Source: Rubellimicrobium rubrum (lineage in GTDB: Bacteria; Pseudomonadota; Alphaproteobacteria; Rhodobacterales; Rhodobacteraceae). Taken from it: a stretch of DNA of 64,000 bases. Positions within the stretch are counted from its first letter, which is position 1. The number at the start of each line of letters is the position of its first letter. Positions 63,820 to 64,000 of the stretch are shown piece after piece. Below the pieces are notes generated by a model. That model ran no database searches, was not told the DNA's origin, and worked only from the letters and a program-made list of their open reading frames with translations. Where the stretch lies: the NCBI RefSeq assembly GCF_006152115.1, contig NZ_VDFU01000003.1, positions 186,001 to 250,000 of the forward strand, written 5' to 3'. Made by a program: the position numbers and the translations under genes.

Positions 63820-64000
63820 ATGTCCGAGCTTCGCATCTGCTTCGTGGCCAGCGACGCGACCCTGGCCCGCGAGGCTCAGGCCCGGCTCGCCAATCGCTAT
63901 GGCCAAGTCCCGCTTGAGAACGCCGATGTCGTCGTCGCGCTGGGCGGCGACGGCTTCATGCTCCAGACCCTCCACGCCGTGCAGCGGAGCGAGACGCCGG
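63820..64000 (+). CDS. nadK: NAD kinase (3' partial)
   Basis: The first 60 codons of a NAD kinase: MSELRICFVASDATLAREAQARL, then VVVALGGDGFMLQTLH with the GGDG nucleotide-binding motif that is diagnostic of the family. The gene runs off the window end, so the rest is not seen. It makes NADP from NAD and ATP. Divergent from glyA. Confidence 0.85.
   Translation, partial: MSELRICFVASDATLAREAQARLANRYGQVPLENADVVVALGGDGFMLQTLHAVQRSETP

Overview
This is a GC-rich chromosomal window from an alphaproteobacterium, most likely Rhodobacterales (Rhodobacteraceae/Paracoccaceae). The best evidence is gene order: murA - DUF2948 - hisD - UPF0262 - low-Mr phosphatase - infA - maf - RNase E/G-like - yacG, plus purA followed by DUF2842. 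I do not assign a genus. No insertion sequence, CRISPR array or rRNA was found. There are two tRNA genes, Thr-GGT and Phe-GAA.

Layout. 1-4.4 kb: a C39-peptidase ABC exporter (5' end outside the window) overlapping a histidine kinase and an OmpR-type regulator. 4.5-12.3 kb: tRNA-Thr, then the conserved murA-to-yacG housekeeping block, interrupted by a Stf0-type sulfotransferase and a small reverse-strand gene. 12.3-16.2 kb: a four-gene ABC uptake operon (binding protein, two permeases, ATPase). 16.5-21.8 kb: a TetR-controlled RND efflux operon with a perfect palindromic operator. 21.9 kb: tRNA-Phe and a 640-bp empty spacer. 22.7-35.9 kb: a large chemotaxis locus. 36-45.5 kb: metabolic and transport genes, a truncated SDR pseudogene, panBC and an alpha-carbonic anhydrase that appears to start at CTG. 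45.7-64 kb: a DMGDH/GcvT-type dehydrogenase, pyrG, secG, purA, a thiamine pyrophosphokinase, a copper chaperone, lepA, a low-GC DUF2971 gene, glyA and the start of an NAD kinase gene.

The most unusual part is the chemotaxis locus: two complete but different signalling modules transcribed away from a shared AT-rich control region that carries a CtrA-like TTAA-N7-TTAA box. The leftward module has cheY, a P2-containing cheA, cheW, cheR, cheY, a 120-aa CheT-like protein with a DxxxQ motif, and a membrane MCP with almost no periplasmic part and a WQEF tail. The rightward module has cheY, a cheA without P2, two cheW, cheR, cheB and a 564-aa soluble protein that looks like two degenerate MCP tips around a CheZ-like DxxxQ helix, with an acidic tail. 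The window holds one MCP, three CheW, two CheR, one CheB and no CheD, and no flagellar gene. The DxxxQ proteins are candidate signal-termination factors; that is inference.
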